DNA of 64,000 nt, from positions 5,522,001 through 5,586,000 of the forward strand of contig NZ_CP010407.1 in the NCBI RefSeq assembly GCF_000830005.1. Reading direction: 5' to 3'. The translations under genes and the position numbers were made by a program. Positions 8,077 through 16,330 of the stretch are shown here, in pieces (the stretch's first letter is position 1; each line of letters opens with the position of its first letter). Under the pieces are notes generated by a model. It was not told the DNA's origin. It saw only the letters and a program-made list of their open reading frames with translations, and made no database searches. The DNA is from Streptomyces vietnamensis (GTDB lineage Bacteria; Actinomycetota; Actinomycetes; Streptomycetales; Streptomycetaceae).

Positions 8077-8304
8077 TCAGAGCGCGCCGAAACCCACGCG
8101 GCGCACGGCGGGCTCGCCGAGCTCCACGTACGCGATCTTCTCGGCCGGAACGAGGACCTTGCGGCCCTTCTCGTCAGAGAGGCTGAGCAGCTGCGCCTTG
8201 CCGGCCAGCGCGTCGGCCACCAGGCGCTCGACCTCCTCGGCGGACTGCCCGCTCTCCAGAACGATCTCCCGGGGTGCGTGCTGCACGCCGATCTTGACCT
8301 CCAC
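8077..8304 (-). CDS. DUF3107 family protein
   Basis: A 75-residue protein (VEVKIGVQHAPREIVLESGQ at the N-terminus) of the DUF3107 family, the counterpart of mycobacterial Rv3208A/TB9.4 as I recall. The start is GTG with GGAGGG about 9 nt upstream. Segments SAEEVERLVADAL and GRKVLVPAEKIAYVELGE suggest a small alpha/beta fold that carries a cofactor-free binding role. Function is unknown. It lies downstream of the TetR gene on the same strand (128-bp gap), as in mycobacteria, so a functional link is plausible. Confidence 0.85.
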   Translation of the reverse strand: MEVKIGVQHAPREIVLESGQSAEEVERLVADALAGKAQLLSLSDEKGRKVLVPAEKIAYVELGEPAVRRVGFGAL

Positions 8305-8431
8305 GGCTATGTCCCTCCGAACGGTCGCCTTCGCGCGGACACCCGCGCCGTACGCTGCACACATTAGCCCGGAGAGGGGACCCGCACGGGTCAGCCGCCG
8401 CACGCCAGGAGCGAACAGCCTCCGGGAATGT

Positions 8432-9091
8432 TCAGTGGCCCTCGGCGCTGAGCTGGCCGTCCACCGGGTGCAGCGGGAAGCCCGCGATGCCGCGCCAGGC
8501 GAGCGAGGTGAGCAGTCCGACCGCCTTGTCGCGGGGGATGCCGGATCCGCTCGACAGCCAGTAGCGGGCGACGACCTGGGAGACCCCGCCGAGGCCGACG
8601 GCGAGCAGCATCGACTCGTCCTTCGACAGGCCGGTGTCCTCGGCGATGACGTCGGAGATGGCCTCGGCGCACTGCAGGCTGACCCGGTCCACGCGCTCGC
8701 GTACGGCAGGCTCGTTCGTCAGATCGGACTCGAAGACGAGGCGGAACGCGCCGCCCTCGTCCTCGACGTACGCGAAGTACGCGTCCATCGTCGCCGCGAC
8801 CCGGAGCTTGTTGTCCGTGGTGGAGGCCAGCGCCGTGCGCACGGCGAGCAGGAGGGACTCGCAGTGCTGGTCGAGCAGGGCGAGGTAGAGCTCCAGCTTC
8901 CCCGGGAAGTGCTGGTACAGCACCGGCTTGCTGACGCCGGCCCGCTCGGCGATGTCGTCCATGGCGGCGGAGTGGTACCCCTGGGCGACGAAGACCTCCT
9001 GGGCCGCGCCGAGCAGCTGGTTCCGTCGGGCACGTCGCGGCAGGCGCGTGCCCCGAGGGCGTGCTGCCTCTGTCTGCTCGATGGCGCTCAC
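8432..9091 (-). CDS. TetR/AcrR family transcriptional regulator
   Basis: A 219-residue one-component repressor. The N-terminal helix-turn-helix runs through ARRNQLLGAAQEVFVAQGYH, then AAMDDIAERAGVSKPVLYQHF at about residues 38-58, the canonical TetR recognition helix. The C-terminal domain is a ligand-binding and dimerisation bundle of unknown ligand. GTG at 9091 is preferred over the ATG at 9115 because GGGAGG is 4 nt upstream. It precedes DUF3107 and is conserved beside it in mycobacteria (Rv3208, recalled). The target genes are not evident; an autoregulatory operator could lie at 9092-9255. Confidence 0.88.
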   Translation of the reverse strand: MSAIEQTEAARPRGTRLPRRARRNQLLGAAQEVFVAQGYHSAAMDDIAERAGVSKPVLYQHFPGKLELYLALLDQHCESLLLAVRTALASTTDNKLRVAATMDAYFAYVEDEGGAFRLVFESDLTNEPAVRERVDRVSLQCAEAISDVIAEDTGLSKDESMLLAVGLGGVSQVVARYWLSSGSGIPRDKAVGLLTSLAWRGIAGFPLHPVDGQLSAEGH

Positions 9092-9255
9092 GCGGCCTCC
9101 CAAAAATCGATCCATGCGCGCTGTCGCGCCGCGCCGCCATCGTACTTTTGGGTAACCCGGCTGTGCGCGGTGCGAACGCAGAATTTCACGGACCGGACGC
9201 CCTGGTCGACAGTCGATTCAAAATTAAACCGAACAAATCAGCGGGAGTCGTGTGC

Positions 9256-9471
9256 TCAGCGGTAGTCGTCCTCGTCGAGGGTGACCACCCGCGCCTGTTC
9301 GGACGCGTCGGCCTCGTTCGCCGAGTCGCGCTCGAGATGGGTGGGCTGCTCGTCCTCGCGCTGCTGGAGTTCGGTGTGCTGCTCGGCAGCGTCGGCCTCC
9401 GGGATTTCCTGGTCCAGCACGTCGACCTCTTCCTCGGTGAATGTGTCCGGCTCGCTCGGATCGGCAGTCAT
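9256..9471 (-). CDS. Small acidic hypothetical protein
   Basis: A 71-residue, very acidic and probably disordered protein (TFTEEEVDVLDQEIPEADAA; C-terminus VVTLDEDDYR). The ATG is preceded by GGGAGGAG. There are no membrane segments, cysteines or recognised domain. It is divergent from the alpha/beta hydrolase at 9611 and downstream of nothing on its strand, so it is probably monocistronic. Function unknown. Confidence 0.65.
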   Translation of the reverse strand: MTADPSEPDTFTEEEVDVLDQEIPEADAAEQHTELQQREDEQPTHLERDSANEADASEQARVVTLDEDDYR

Positions 9472-9597
9472 GCGGCTCCTCCCGGGACGCGGGTCGCGGT
9501 GCTCCCGATGGCCCTCTCTACGAGCCTAGGAGCGAACGCGCCATGCCGCATACGCACCTGTGACGGCACCCACACACGTCGGCGCGTGATCGTCTCG

Positions 9598-9603
9598 TAA
9601 TAT
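9598..9603 (+). promoter_or_regulatory. Candidate -10 element of leaderless hydrolase gene
   Basis: TAATAT, a near-consensus -10 box, lies exactly 7 nt before the ATG at 9611 with no ribosome-binding site between, pointing to a leaderless mRNA. Confidence 0.55.
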
Positions 9604-9610
9604 TGCGGCC

Positions 9611-10576
9611 ATGTCTTCGACCGAGCTGCCGGAAACACGGACCGCCGCCGCGCCCTCCGCGGCGCGGACCCGCGCCGTACGGGTCGCAGACGGCGAGGAG
9701 CTCCGCTCCGTCGCGCTGCCCGGACTCACCCTCACGGTGCGCGCCCGGCCGGGGAACCGGCCCGGACTGCCGCCCGCGCTGTACGTCCACGGCCTCGGCG
9801 GCTCCTCGCAGAACTGGTCCGCCCTGATGCCGCTGCTCGCGGACGTCGTCGACGGCGAGGCGGTCGACCTGCCCGGCTTCGGCGACTCCCCGCCGCCCGA
9901 CGACGGCAACTACTCGGTCACCGGACACGCCCGCGCCGTCATCCGGCTCCTGGACGCCGGCGGACGTGGACCGGTCCACCTCCTCGGCAACTCGATGGGC
10001 GGCGCCGTCGCCACCCGCGTCGCCGCCGTCCGGCCCGACCTGGTCCGCACCCTCACCCTCGTCTCCCCGGCCCTCCCCGAGCTGCGCGCCCAGCGCACCG
10101 CCTGGCCTACCGCGCTGCTCGCGGTGCCGGGCGTCGCCTCGTTCTTCGCGAAGCTCACCAAGGACTGGACGGCCGAGCAGCGCGTCAAGGGCGTCCTCTC
10201 GCTCTGTTACGGGGACCCCGGCCAGGTCACCGAGGAGGGCTTCCGGCACGCCGTCGAGGAGATGGAGCGGCGCCTGGAGCTCCCGTACTTCTGGGACGCC
10301 ATGGCCCGCTCCTCGCGCGGCATCGTCGACGCGTACACCCTCGGCGGGCAGCACGGTCTCTGGCGGCAGGCCGAACGGGTCCTCGCCCCGACGCTCCTCG
10401 TCTACGGCGGGCGCGACCGGCTCGTCTCGTACCGGATGGCCCGCAGGGCGGCCGCCGCCTTCCGCGGCTCGCGCCTGCTGACCCTCCCCGAGGCGGGGCA
10501 CGTGGCGATGATGGAGTACCCGGAGACGGTCGCCCAGGCCGTCCGGGACCTGATCGCCGATGACGGCGGGAGCTGA
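9611..10576 (+). CDS. Alpha/beta hydrolase
   Basis: A 321-residue hydrolase with the family signature in order: LYVHGLGGSSQNW (oxyanion loop), DLPGFGDSPPPDDGNYSV, nucleophile elbow LLGNSMGGAVA, the acid near VYGGRDRLVS, and the catalytic His in LPEAGHVAMMEYPE. A complete triad is visible, so it is probably an active esterase, lipase or C-C hydrolase; the substrate is unknown. There is no signal peptide. The DUF3152 gene follows after 8 bp in the same direction, suggesting co-transcription. Confidence 0.83.
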   Translation: MSSTELPETRTAAAPSAARTRAVRVADGEELRSVALPGLTLTVRARPGNRPGLPPALYVHGLGGSSQNWSALMPLLADVVDGEAVDLPGFGDSPPPDDGNYSVTGHARAVIRLLDAGGRGPVHLLGNSMGGAVATRVAAVRPDLVRTLTLVSPALPELRAQRTAWPTALLAVPGVASFFAKLTKDWTAEQRVKGVLSLCYGDPGQVTEEGFRHAVEEMERRLELPYFWDAMARSSRGIVDAYTLGGQHGLWRQAERVLAPTLLVYGGRDRLVSYRMARRAAAAFRGSRLLTLPEAGHVAMMEYPETVAQAVRDLIADDGGS

Positions 10577-10584
10577 TCCGGGGC

Positions 10585-12270
10585 GTGGGACGACATAGTC
10601 GCAAGGGCGCCGCGCCCTCGGTGGCCGACACCGGGCAGCAGGCGGCGGCCGGGGCGGGGACGGGGACGGTCCCGGCGGGACCACCGCCCGGGACGGGACG
10701 CCGCCGCAGGACCACGGGAGGTGCCGACCAGGAGACCACCTGGACCCAGGGGTACGGGACTCCGGCGCAGGGCACGCCGATGTACGGCACGCCGGCGCAC
10801 GGCACGCCGCAGTACGGAAACCCGACACAGGCCGCTCCGCGACACGGGACTCCGGCGCAGGGGACGCCGGTGTACGGCACTCCGGCGCAGGGGACGCCGC
10901 AGTACGGGGCTCAGGCGCAGGGGGCTCCGCGGCAGGGAAACCCGGCGCAGGGCACTCCGCGACACGGGACTCCCGCGCACGGCACGCCGCAGTACGGGGC
11001 TCAGGCGCAGGGCGCTCCACGGCAGGGAAACCCGGCGCAGGGCACTCCGCGGCAGGGAAACCCGGCGCAGGCCGGTCCGCGGCACGGCACTCCGGCACAC
11101 GGCACGCCGCAGTACGGCACTCCCGCGCACGGCACCCCCCAGTACGGGACCCCGGCGGCCGGCACTCCGGTCCGTGGCGTTCCCCGGTACGGCACGCCGC
11201 GCCACGCGACTCCCGCGCACGGCACCCCCGCCTACCCGGGCGGAGCCTCCGACACCCCCGCGCACGGTGTGCCCGTGCGGGGTGGTCACCCGCAGGACGA
11301 CGAGGGCTCCGGCCCGCGTCCCGCGCCGGTCGGGCCCCGGCGTGGTGCTCCCCGGACCGCTGCCCCCGAACAGGCCGATCCCCAGGCGCCGTTCATCCCC
11401 GCGCCCCGCCGCGAGAGCGTCGGCGACGAGCCGGAGGCGGAGGCCCCGGCCGGCCGGGGCGGTCTCGGCCGCACCCTCACCGGCGTCGCGGCCGCCGCCG
11501 TCGCGACCGTCCTCGCCGTCGTCGTCGCCGGGCAGGTCACCGGCCGGGAGGAGACCCCGCCCGCCCGTGCTGCCGAGGGGCCGGCCGAGCGGCCGACGGA
11601 CGACACCTCGGCCTCCCGTTCCGACGACCGGGCCGTACCGGAGAAGCCGGCGCCCGCCGTCACCCCGCCGACGTACGAGCAGCTGATGACCCGGCAGTTC
11701 CCGATCGACCCGAAGCTGAAGGGCTCCGGGGAGTTCGAGGCCGTGCCGGGCCTGGCGAAGGCGCCCGGCAAGGGACGGCTGATCCGCTACCGGGTCGACG
11801 TCGAGAAGGGGATCGGTCTCGACGGGAAGCTCTTCGCCGACGCCGTGCAGAAGACCCTCAACGACAAGCGCAGCTGGGCCGGCCGGGGCGAGATGGCCTT
11901 CGAGCGCGTTTCCAGCGGCGAGCCGGAGTTCGTGATCACGCTCGCCAGCCCGGGGACCACTGGCGAATGGTGCAAGAAGTCCGGGCTCGACACCACCGTC
12001 GACAACGTCTCCTGCGATTCCGCCTCCACCGAGCGCGTGATGATCAATGCCTTCCGCTGGGCGCAGGGGTCGGTGACCTTCGGTCCGAAGGCGATGTACG
12101 CCTATCGCCAGATGCTCATCAACCACGAGGTCGGACACCGGCTCGGCCACGGGCACGTGAGCTGCCGCACACCGGGTGCGCTCGCCCCCGTGATGCAGCA
12201 GCAGACGAAGTCCCTGGACATCGACGGAATCAAGTGCCGCCCCAACCCCTGGGTGTACCCCACGAGTTGA
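10585..12270 (+). CDS. DUF3152 zinc-metallopeptidase-like protein with pentapeptide repeat region
   Basis: A 561-residue protein starting at GTG (VGRHSRKGAAP). Residues 58-217 are 32 consecutive five-residue repeats of the pattern G-T/N-P-x-x. A charged linker follows, then one transmembrane helix (about residues 300-318, VAAAAVATVLAVVVAGQV), then a proline-rich spacer and the C-terminal DUF3152 domain. That domain carries HEVGHRLGHGH, a metzincin-style zinc site, plus cysteines in EWCKKSG, VSCDSAS, VSCRT and IKCRPN. The expected topology is an inside repeat tail and an outside catalytic domain. The mycobacterial homologue (Rv3207c, recalled) also lies near moeZ. Protease activity is inferred. 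Confidence 0.85.
   Translation: MGRHSRKGAAPSVADTGQQAAAGAGTGTVPAGPPPGTGRRRRTTGGADQETTWTQGYGTPAQGTPMYGTPAHGTPQYGNPTQAAPRHGTPAQGTPVYGTPAQGTPQYGAQAQGAPRQGNPAQGTPRHGTPAHGTPQYGAQAQGAPRQGNPAQGTPRQGNPAQAGPRHGTPAHGTPQYGTPAHGTPQYGTPAAGTPVRGVPRYGTPRHATPAHGTPAYPGGASDTPAHGVPVRGGHPQDDEGSGPRPAPVGPRRGAPRTAAPEQADPQAPFIPAPRRESVGDEPEAEAPAGRGGLGRTLTGVAAAAVATVLAVVVAGQVTGREETPPARAAEGPAERPTDDTSASRSDDRAVPEKPAPAVTPPTYEQLMTRQFPIDPKLKGSGEFEAVPGLAKAPGKGRLIRYRVDVEKGIGLDGKLFADAVQKTLNDKRSWAGRGEMAFERVSSGEPEFVITLASPGTTGEWCKKSGLDTTVDNVSCDSASTERVMINAFRWAQGSVTFGPKAMYAYRQMLINHEVGHRLGHGHVSCRTPGALAPVMQQQTKSLDIDGIKCRPNPWVYPTS
10756..11235 (+). repeat. 32-unit pentapeptide-coding minisatellite
   Basis: A 480-bp tract of 15-bp units coding for G-T-P-A-Q/H, G-T-P-Q-Y, G-N-P-A-Q and related pentapeptides without interruption. 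Larger blocks are themselves duplicated: the segment GTPQYGAQAQGAPRQGNPAQ occurs twice. This indicates growth by slippage or unequal exchange. It lies in the N-terminal, probably cytoplasmic, part of the DUF3152 protein. Confidence 0.9.
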
Positions 12271-12335
12271 CGGGCCGTCCGGACCGTCGTCGTCCGTATG
12301 TCGAGACGGGTGTCTCGGGAATGCATGGCTGCGCG

Positions 12336-12364
12336 TTGACATCGCTCACGCGTTCGTCCATATT
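12336..12364 (+). promoter_or_regulatory. Promoter of leader ORF and peptide transporter
   Basis: TTGACA (12336-12341) is a perfect -35 box. It is followed after 17 bp by CATATT (12359-12364), a good -10 box. The expected start of transcription falls on the ATG at 12372, so the first ORF would be leaderless. Confidence 0.65.
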
Positions 12365-12371
12365 TCTCGGC

Positions 12372-12467
12372 ATGTCGCACCGTCACGCCGTTACCGATAG
12401 CGCCGCCCTTGAGCTGGCGCTCTTCGGCGTGACCGGACACACGGTCGCCGACATTCTCTGTAGCTGA
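12372..12467 (+). CDS. Putative leaderless 31-residue leader peptide
   Basis: A short ORF starting MSHRHAVTDSAALELALF and ending in DILCS. It begins 7 nt after a -10 box that has a perfect -35 partner, so its ATG is probably the 5' end of the mRNA. It is followed by a T-rich tract (12490-12501), a hairpin (12522-12574) and then the peptide-transporter operon. In streptomycetes, short leader peptides with an N-terminal Arg/His motif and a C-terminal cysteine often precede transport or sulfur genes. Regulation by cysteine supply or ribosome stalling is inferred. It has no membrane or enzymatic features. Confidence 0.55.
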   Translation: MSHRHAVTDSAALELALFGVTGHTVADILCS

Positions 12468-12521
12468 CGCAGCCCGAGCGCTCGTCGGCCTTTCGTTTTT
12501 CTCGCCGCGCCCGGGTTCTTC

Positions 12522-12574
12522 ATTCCCGCAGGCGCCGTCCCCCCTTTCGGGCCTTTTCCCCGTGCCTGCGGAAT
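12522..12574 (+). promoter_or_regulatory. Hairpin between leader ORF and transporter operon
   Basis: ATTCCCGCAGGC (12522-12533) can pair with GCCTGCGGAAT (12564-12574, one bulge), enclosing a pyrimidine-rich 30-nt loop. It may be part of an attenuator that also involves the T-rich stretch at 12490-12501. The rest of the 348-bp gap before 12619 shows only the leader ORF and a GAGAGG ribosome-binding site. Confidence 0.4.
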
Positions 12575-12618
12575 TTCCTTTCCTTTTCCCGCAGTTCACC
12601 CCGAGAGGTTTCCTTCCG

Positions 12619-14346
12619 ATGCGTTCATCGTCCGTCATCTCGCGCCGCGTGGCAGCGGCCGCCGTCAGTGTCGTCCTGGCCTCGGGCGCCGCCGCCTGCG
12701 GTCCCGAGGACGCCGGCGCCAAGGGCGGTACCTCCGGCAAGGCCGCGGACGCCCCGCAGAAGGGCGGCACGCTCACCGTCCTCAACAGCGAGGCCCAGAC
12801 CGACTTCGACCCCGCCCGCCTCTACACCTCCGGCGGCGGCAACGTCCCCTCCCTCGTCTTCCGCACGCTCACCACCCGCAACCGCGAGGCGGGCGCCGCC
12901 GGCACCCAGGTCGTCCCCGACCTCGCCACCGACACCGGCCGCCCCAACAAGGACGCCACCGAGTGGACGTACACGCTGAAGGAGGGCCTGAAGTTCGAGG
13001 ACGGCACGCCCATCACCAGCGCCGACATCAAGTACGGCATCGAGCGCTCCTTCGCGGCCGAGCTCTCCGGCGGCGCGCCCTACCTGCGCGACTGGCTCGT
13101 CGGCGGCGACACCTACCAGGGTCCGTACAAGGACAAGAAGGGCCTCGCGTCCATCGTCACCCCCGACGCCCGGACGATCGTCTTCAAGCTGAAGAAGCCC
13201 GAGGGCGAGTTCCCGTTCCTCGCCACCCAGACCCAGTTCGCCCCCGTCCCCAAGGCCAAGGACACCGGCGCCAAGTACGAGGAGCACCCGGTCTCCTCCG
13301 GCCCGTACAAGGTCGTCGAGAACGACAACGACGGCGAGCACCTCGTCCTGGAGCGCAACGAGCACTGGGACCCCAAGACCGACGAGGAGCGCAAGGCCTA
13401 CCCGGACAAGATCGACGTCAAGTCCGGCCTCGACGCGGCCGTCATCAACCAGCGCCTCGCCACCTCCTCCGGCGCCGACGCCGCCGCCCTCACCACCGAC
13501 ACCAACCTCGGCCCCGCCGAGCTCGCCCAGATCGGCTCCGACAAGGAGCTCGCCGCCCGCGTCGGCACCGGCCACTTCGGCTTCACCAACTACATCGCCT
13601 TCAACCCGAAGGTGAAGCCCTTCGACAACCCGAAGGTCCGCCAGGCCATCTCGTACGCGGTCAACCGCACCAGCGTCGTCAACGCCGCCGGCGGCTCCGC
13701 GCTCGCCGAGGCCGCCACCACCTTCCTGCCCGAGCAGAAGGCCTTCGGCTTCACGCCGTACGACCACTTCCCGGCCGGGAAGACCGGCGACCCGGAGAAG
13801 GCCAAGGCGCTGCTCAAGGAGGCCGGCTACCCGAACGGGCTCACCGTCACCCTGCTGCACTCCACCGCCCAGAACCGCACGACGAGCCCCGAGATCGCCA
13901 CCGCCGTCCAGGAGGCCCTCGGCAAGGCCGGCATCACCGTCAAGCTCGACGGGCAGGAACCCAACTCCTTCAACGAGAAGCGCTGGAGCGTCAAGGACGC
14001 CCCCGGCTTCTTCCTCTCCCGCTGGGGTGCCGACTGGCCGGCCGGCGGCCCGTTCCTCGCGCCGATCTTCGACGGACGCCAGATCGTCACCAACGGCTCC
14101 AACTACAACCACGCGCAGCTGAACGACCCGGCGGTCAACAAGGAGATCGACGAGATCAACAAGCTGACCGACCACGAGGCCGCCGCCGCCCGCTGGGGCG
14201 CCCTCGACAAGAAGATCGGCGAGCAGGCCCTCGACGTGCCCCTCTTCCACCCGGTCTACAAGCAGCTCGTCGGCAAGGACATCAAGAACGTCGTCATCAG
14301 CGACTGGACCGGTGTCCTCGACATCTCGCAGATCGCGGTCAAGTGA
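12619..14346 (+). CDS. Peptide ABC transporter substrate-binding lipoprotein
   Basis: A 575-residue extracytoplasmic solute-binding protein of family 5 (OppA/DppA type). The start is the ATG giving MRSSSVISRR, with GAGAGG upstream. A signal peptide of about 28 residues ends in a lipobox SGAAAC, so the mature protein should be lipid-anchored to the outer face of the membrane. Family landmarks include GGTLTVLNSEAQTDFDPARL at the N-terminus and LKEGLKFEDGTPITSADIKY. It is the first structural gene of a four-gene operon, overlaps the next gene by 4 bp (GTGA), and would deliver oligopeptides to the two permeases. Confidence 0.9.
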   Translation: MRSSSVISRRVAAAAVSVVLASGAAACGPEDAGAKGGTSGKAADAPQKGGTLTVLNSEAQTDFDPARLYTSGGGNVPSLVFRTLTTRNREAGAAGTQVVPDLATDTGRPNKDATEWTYTLKEGLKFEDGTPITSADIKYGIERSFAAELSGGAPYLRDWLVGGDTYQGPYKDKKGLASIVTPDARTIVFKLKKPEGEFPFLATQTQFAPVPKAKDTGAKYEEHPVSSGPYKVVENDNDGEHLVLERNEHWDPKTDEERKAYPDKIDVKSGLDAAVINQRLATSSGADAAALTTDTNLGPAELAQIGSDKELAARVGTGHFGFTNYIAFNPKVKPFDNPKVRQAISYAVNRTSVVNAAGGSALAEAATTFLPEQKAFGFTPYDHFPAGKTGDPEKAKALLKEAGYPNGLTVTLLHSTAQNRTTSPEIATAVQEALGKAGITVKLDGQEPNSFNEKRWSVKDAPGFFLSRWGADWPAGGPFLAPIFDGRQIVTNGSNYNHAQLNDPAVNKEIDEINKLTDHEAAAARWGALDKKIGEQALDVPLFHPVYKQLVGKDIKNVVISDWTGVLDISQIAVK

Positions 14347-15341
14347 CGACCCTGACCGACGCCCCGGCGCCCGTGGCGGGCCTCCCCGCCACGGGCGCCG
14401 CCCGGCAGGTGTGGCGACGGCTCCGCACCCGCCCGGCCGCCCTCGTCTCCGCCGCCGTCCTCCTCCTGCTCGTCCTCCTCGCCCTCGCCGCTCCGCTGCT
14501 CGCCGCCCTGGAGGGCCAGGACCCGCACACGTACCACGACGACCTCGTCGACTCGGCCCGCGGCGGCGTCCCGTACGGCGCCTTCGGCGGGGCGAGCGCC
14601 GAGCACTGGCTCGGCGTCGAACCCGGCACCGGCCGCGACCTGTTCGTCCGCCTCCTCTACGGCGCCCGGATCTCCCTCCTCGTCGCCGTCGGCGCCACCA
14701 CCGTCCAGATCCTCATCGGCGTCCTCGTCGGCCTCGCCGCCGGACTCGGCAGCCGGTGGCTCGACGGGTTCCTCAGCCGCGTCACCGACGTGCTCGTCGC
14801 GCTCCCGATGCTGGTCCTCGCCCTCGCGCTGACCGCCGTCGTCCCGCGCGACTTCCCCCGGCCGCTGCTCCTGATCCTCGTCATCGGACTGCTCGGCTGG
14901 GCCTACACCTCCCGGATCGTGCGCGCCCAGACGCTCACCCTCAGGAGCCTCGACTTCGTCGCCGCCTCCCGCCTCACCGGCTCCGGCCGGTGGCGGACCG
15001 CCCGCCGGGAGCTGCTGCCCTCCCTCGCCGCCCCCGTCATCACCTACGCGGCGATCTCCTTCCCCACCAACATCGTCGTCGAGGCCTCCCTCTCCTTCCT
15101 CGGCGTGGGCGTCACCCCGCCCACCCCGTCCTGGGGACAGATGCTGTCGACCGCACAGACCTGGTTCCGGGCCGACCCCGCGTACGTCCTGCTGCCCGCC
15201 GGACTGCTCTTCGCCACCGTGCTCGCCTTCACCGTCCTCGGCGACGCCGTCCGCACGGCCCTCGACCCGCGCGAGGCGAGCCGGCTGCGGGTCGGCACCC
15301 GTAGGGAGTCCCGCAAGGGCACCCGCAAGGAGGCCTCCTGA
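14343..15341 (+). CDS. Peptide ABC transporter permease (DppC/OppC type)
   Basis: A 332-residue inner-membrane permease. The N-terminus has one helix (AALVSAAVLLLLVLLALAAP) and an extracytoplasmic segment, then LGVEPGTGRDLFVRLLYGAR, the OppC N-terminal signature. Five more helices and the cytoplasmic EAA loop (DFVAASRLTGSGRWRTARRE) that contacts the ATPase follow. The start GTG overlaps the stop of the binding-protein gene and the stop overlaps the next ATG, so the genes are translationally coupled. The order binding protein, DppC, DppB, ATPase is unusual only in that the C-type permease comes first. Confidence 0.9.
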   Translation: MTTLTDAPAPVAGLPATGAARQVWRRLRTRPAALVSAAVLLLLVLLALAAPLLAALEGQDPHTYHDDLVDSARGGVPYGAFGGASAEHWLGVEPGTGRDLFVRLLYGARISLLVAVGATTVQILIGVLVGLAAGLGSRWLDGFLSRVTDVLVALPMLVLALALTAVVPRDFPRPLLLILVIGLLGWAYTSRIVRAQTLTLRSLDFVAASRLTGSGRWRTARRELLPSLAAPVITYAAISFPTNIVVEASLSFLGVGVTPPTPSWGQMLSTAQTWFRADPAYVLLPAGLLFATVLAFTVLGDAVRTALDPREASRLRVGTRRESRKGTRKEAS

Positions 15342-16330
15342 TGATCCGCTTCGTCCTCAAGCGGCTCGCGGGTGCCGTGCTCGTCCTGCTCGCGCTCTCG
15401 GTCCTCGTGTACGCCCTCTTCTACCTGGCGCCCGGCGACCCCGCCCGGCTGGCCTGCGGCGAGCGCTGCAACCCCCAGCAGATCGCCCAGGTGCGCGAAC
15501 AACTCGGCCTGAACGAGAGCGTGTTCGGACAGTACCTGCACTTCCTCCAGGGCGTGTTCGCCGGCCGCGACTACTCCACCGGCACCTCCGTCACCCACTG
15601 CGACGCGCCCTGCCTCGGCCTCTCGTACCAGAACGACCAGCAGGTCACCCAGCTCGTCCTGGAACGGCTCCCCGCCACCGCGTCCCTCGCCCTCGGCGCC
15701 ATGGTCGTCTGGCTCCTCGTCGGCGTCGGCACCGGACTCCTCTCGGCGCTCCGCCGCGGCGGCATCACCGAGCGCGTCCTGACCGTGCTCACCCTCGCCG
15801 GGACCGGCACGCCCGTCTTCATCCTCGGGCTGCTGCTCCTCATGGCCGTCTGCGCCTACCTGCAGTGGCTGCCCTTCCCCTCGTACGTGCCGTTCGGCGA
15901 CGACCCCGAGCAGTGGGCCTGGAACATGCTGCTGCCCTGGCTCACCCTCGGCTTCTTCGAATCCGCCAAGTACGCGCGGCTGACCCGCAGTTCCACCCTG
16001 GAGACGCTCGCCGAGGACCACATCCGCACCTTCCGCGCGTACGGGGTGGGGGAGCGGTCCGTCGTCACCCGCCACGCGCTGCGCGGCGCCGTGCCGCCGG
16101 TCATCGCGATCAGCGCCGTCGACCTCGGCTCGATGTTCGGCGGGGCCGTGCTCACCGAGTCCCTCTTCGGCATCCCCGGGCTCGGCAAGACCCTCCTCGA
16201 CGGGGTCCGCACGATCGACCTGCCCGTGGTGGTGGGCGTCGTCATGGTGATGGGTGCGGCCGTCGTCCTCGCCAACGTCCTCGCGGACCTGCTGTACGCG
16301 GCCGCCGACCGAAGGGTGGTCCTGACGTGA
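15341..16330 (+). CDS. Peptide ABC transporter permease (DppB/OppB type)
   Basis: A 329-residue permease starting MIRFVLKRLAGAVLVLLALS, the typical single N-terminal helix of DppB, followed by LFYLAPGDPARLACG and a periplasmic-type loop containing two cysteines pairs (CGERC and CDAPC). The EAA-like loop is TLAEDHIRTFRAYGVGERSV, and the end is GIPGLGKTLLDGVRTID as in family members. It pairs with the preceding permease to form the channel. Both ends overlap the neighbours by 1-4 bp. Confidence 0.9.
   Translation: MIRFVLKRLAGAVLVLLALSVLVYALFYLAPGDPARLACGERCNPQQIAQVREQLGLNESVFGQYLHFLQGVFAGRDYSTGTSVTHCDAPCLGLSYQNDQQVTQLVLERLPATASLALGAMVVWLLVGVGTGLLSALRRGGITERVLTVLTLAGTGTPVFILGLLLLMAVCAYLQWLPFPSYVPFGDDPEQWAWNMLLPWLTLGFFESAKYARLTRSSTLETLAEDHIRTFRAYGVGERSVVTRHALRGAVPPVIAISAVDLGSMFGGAVLTESLFGIPGLGKTLLDGVRTIDLPVVVGVVMVMGAAVVLANVLADLLYAAADRRVVLT

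Noticed and set aside
10756..11235. Repeat tract as a CRISPR array
   Set aside because: The period is 15 bp, has no spacers and encodes a continuous pentapeptide repeat; no cas genes are present.
10402..12342. Long minus-strand frame over the DUF3152 gene
   Set aside because: The repeats in it (e.g. RRVSLPRS) are the complement of the pentapeptide minisatellite. The plus strand has a zinc motif and a domain match.
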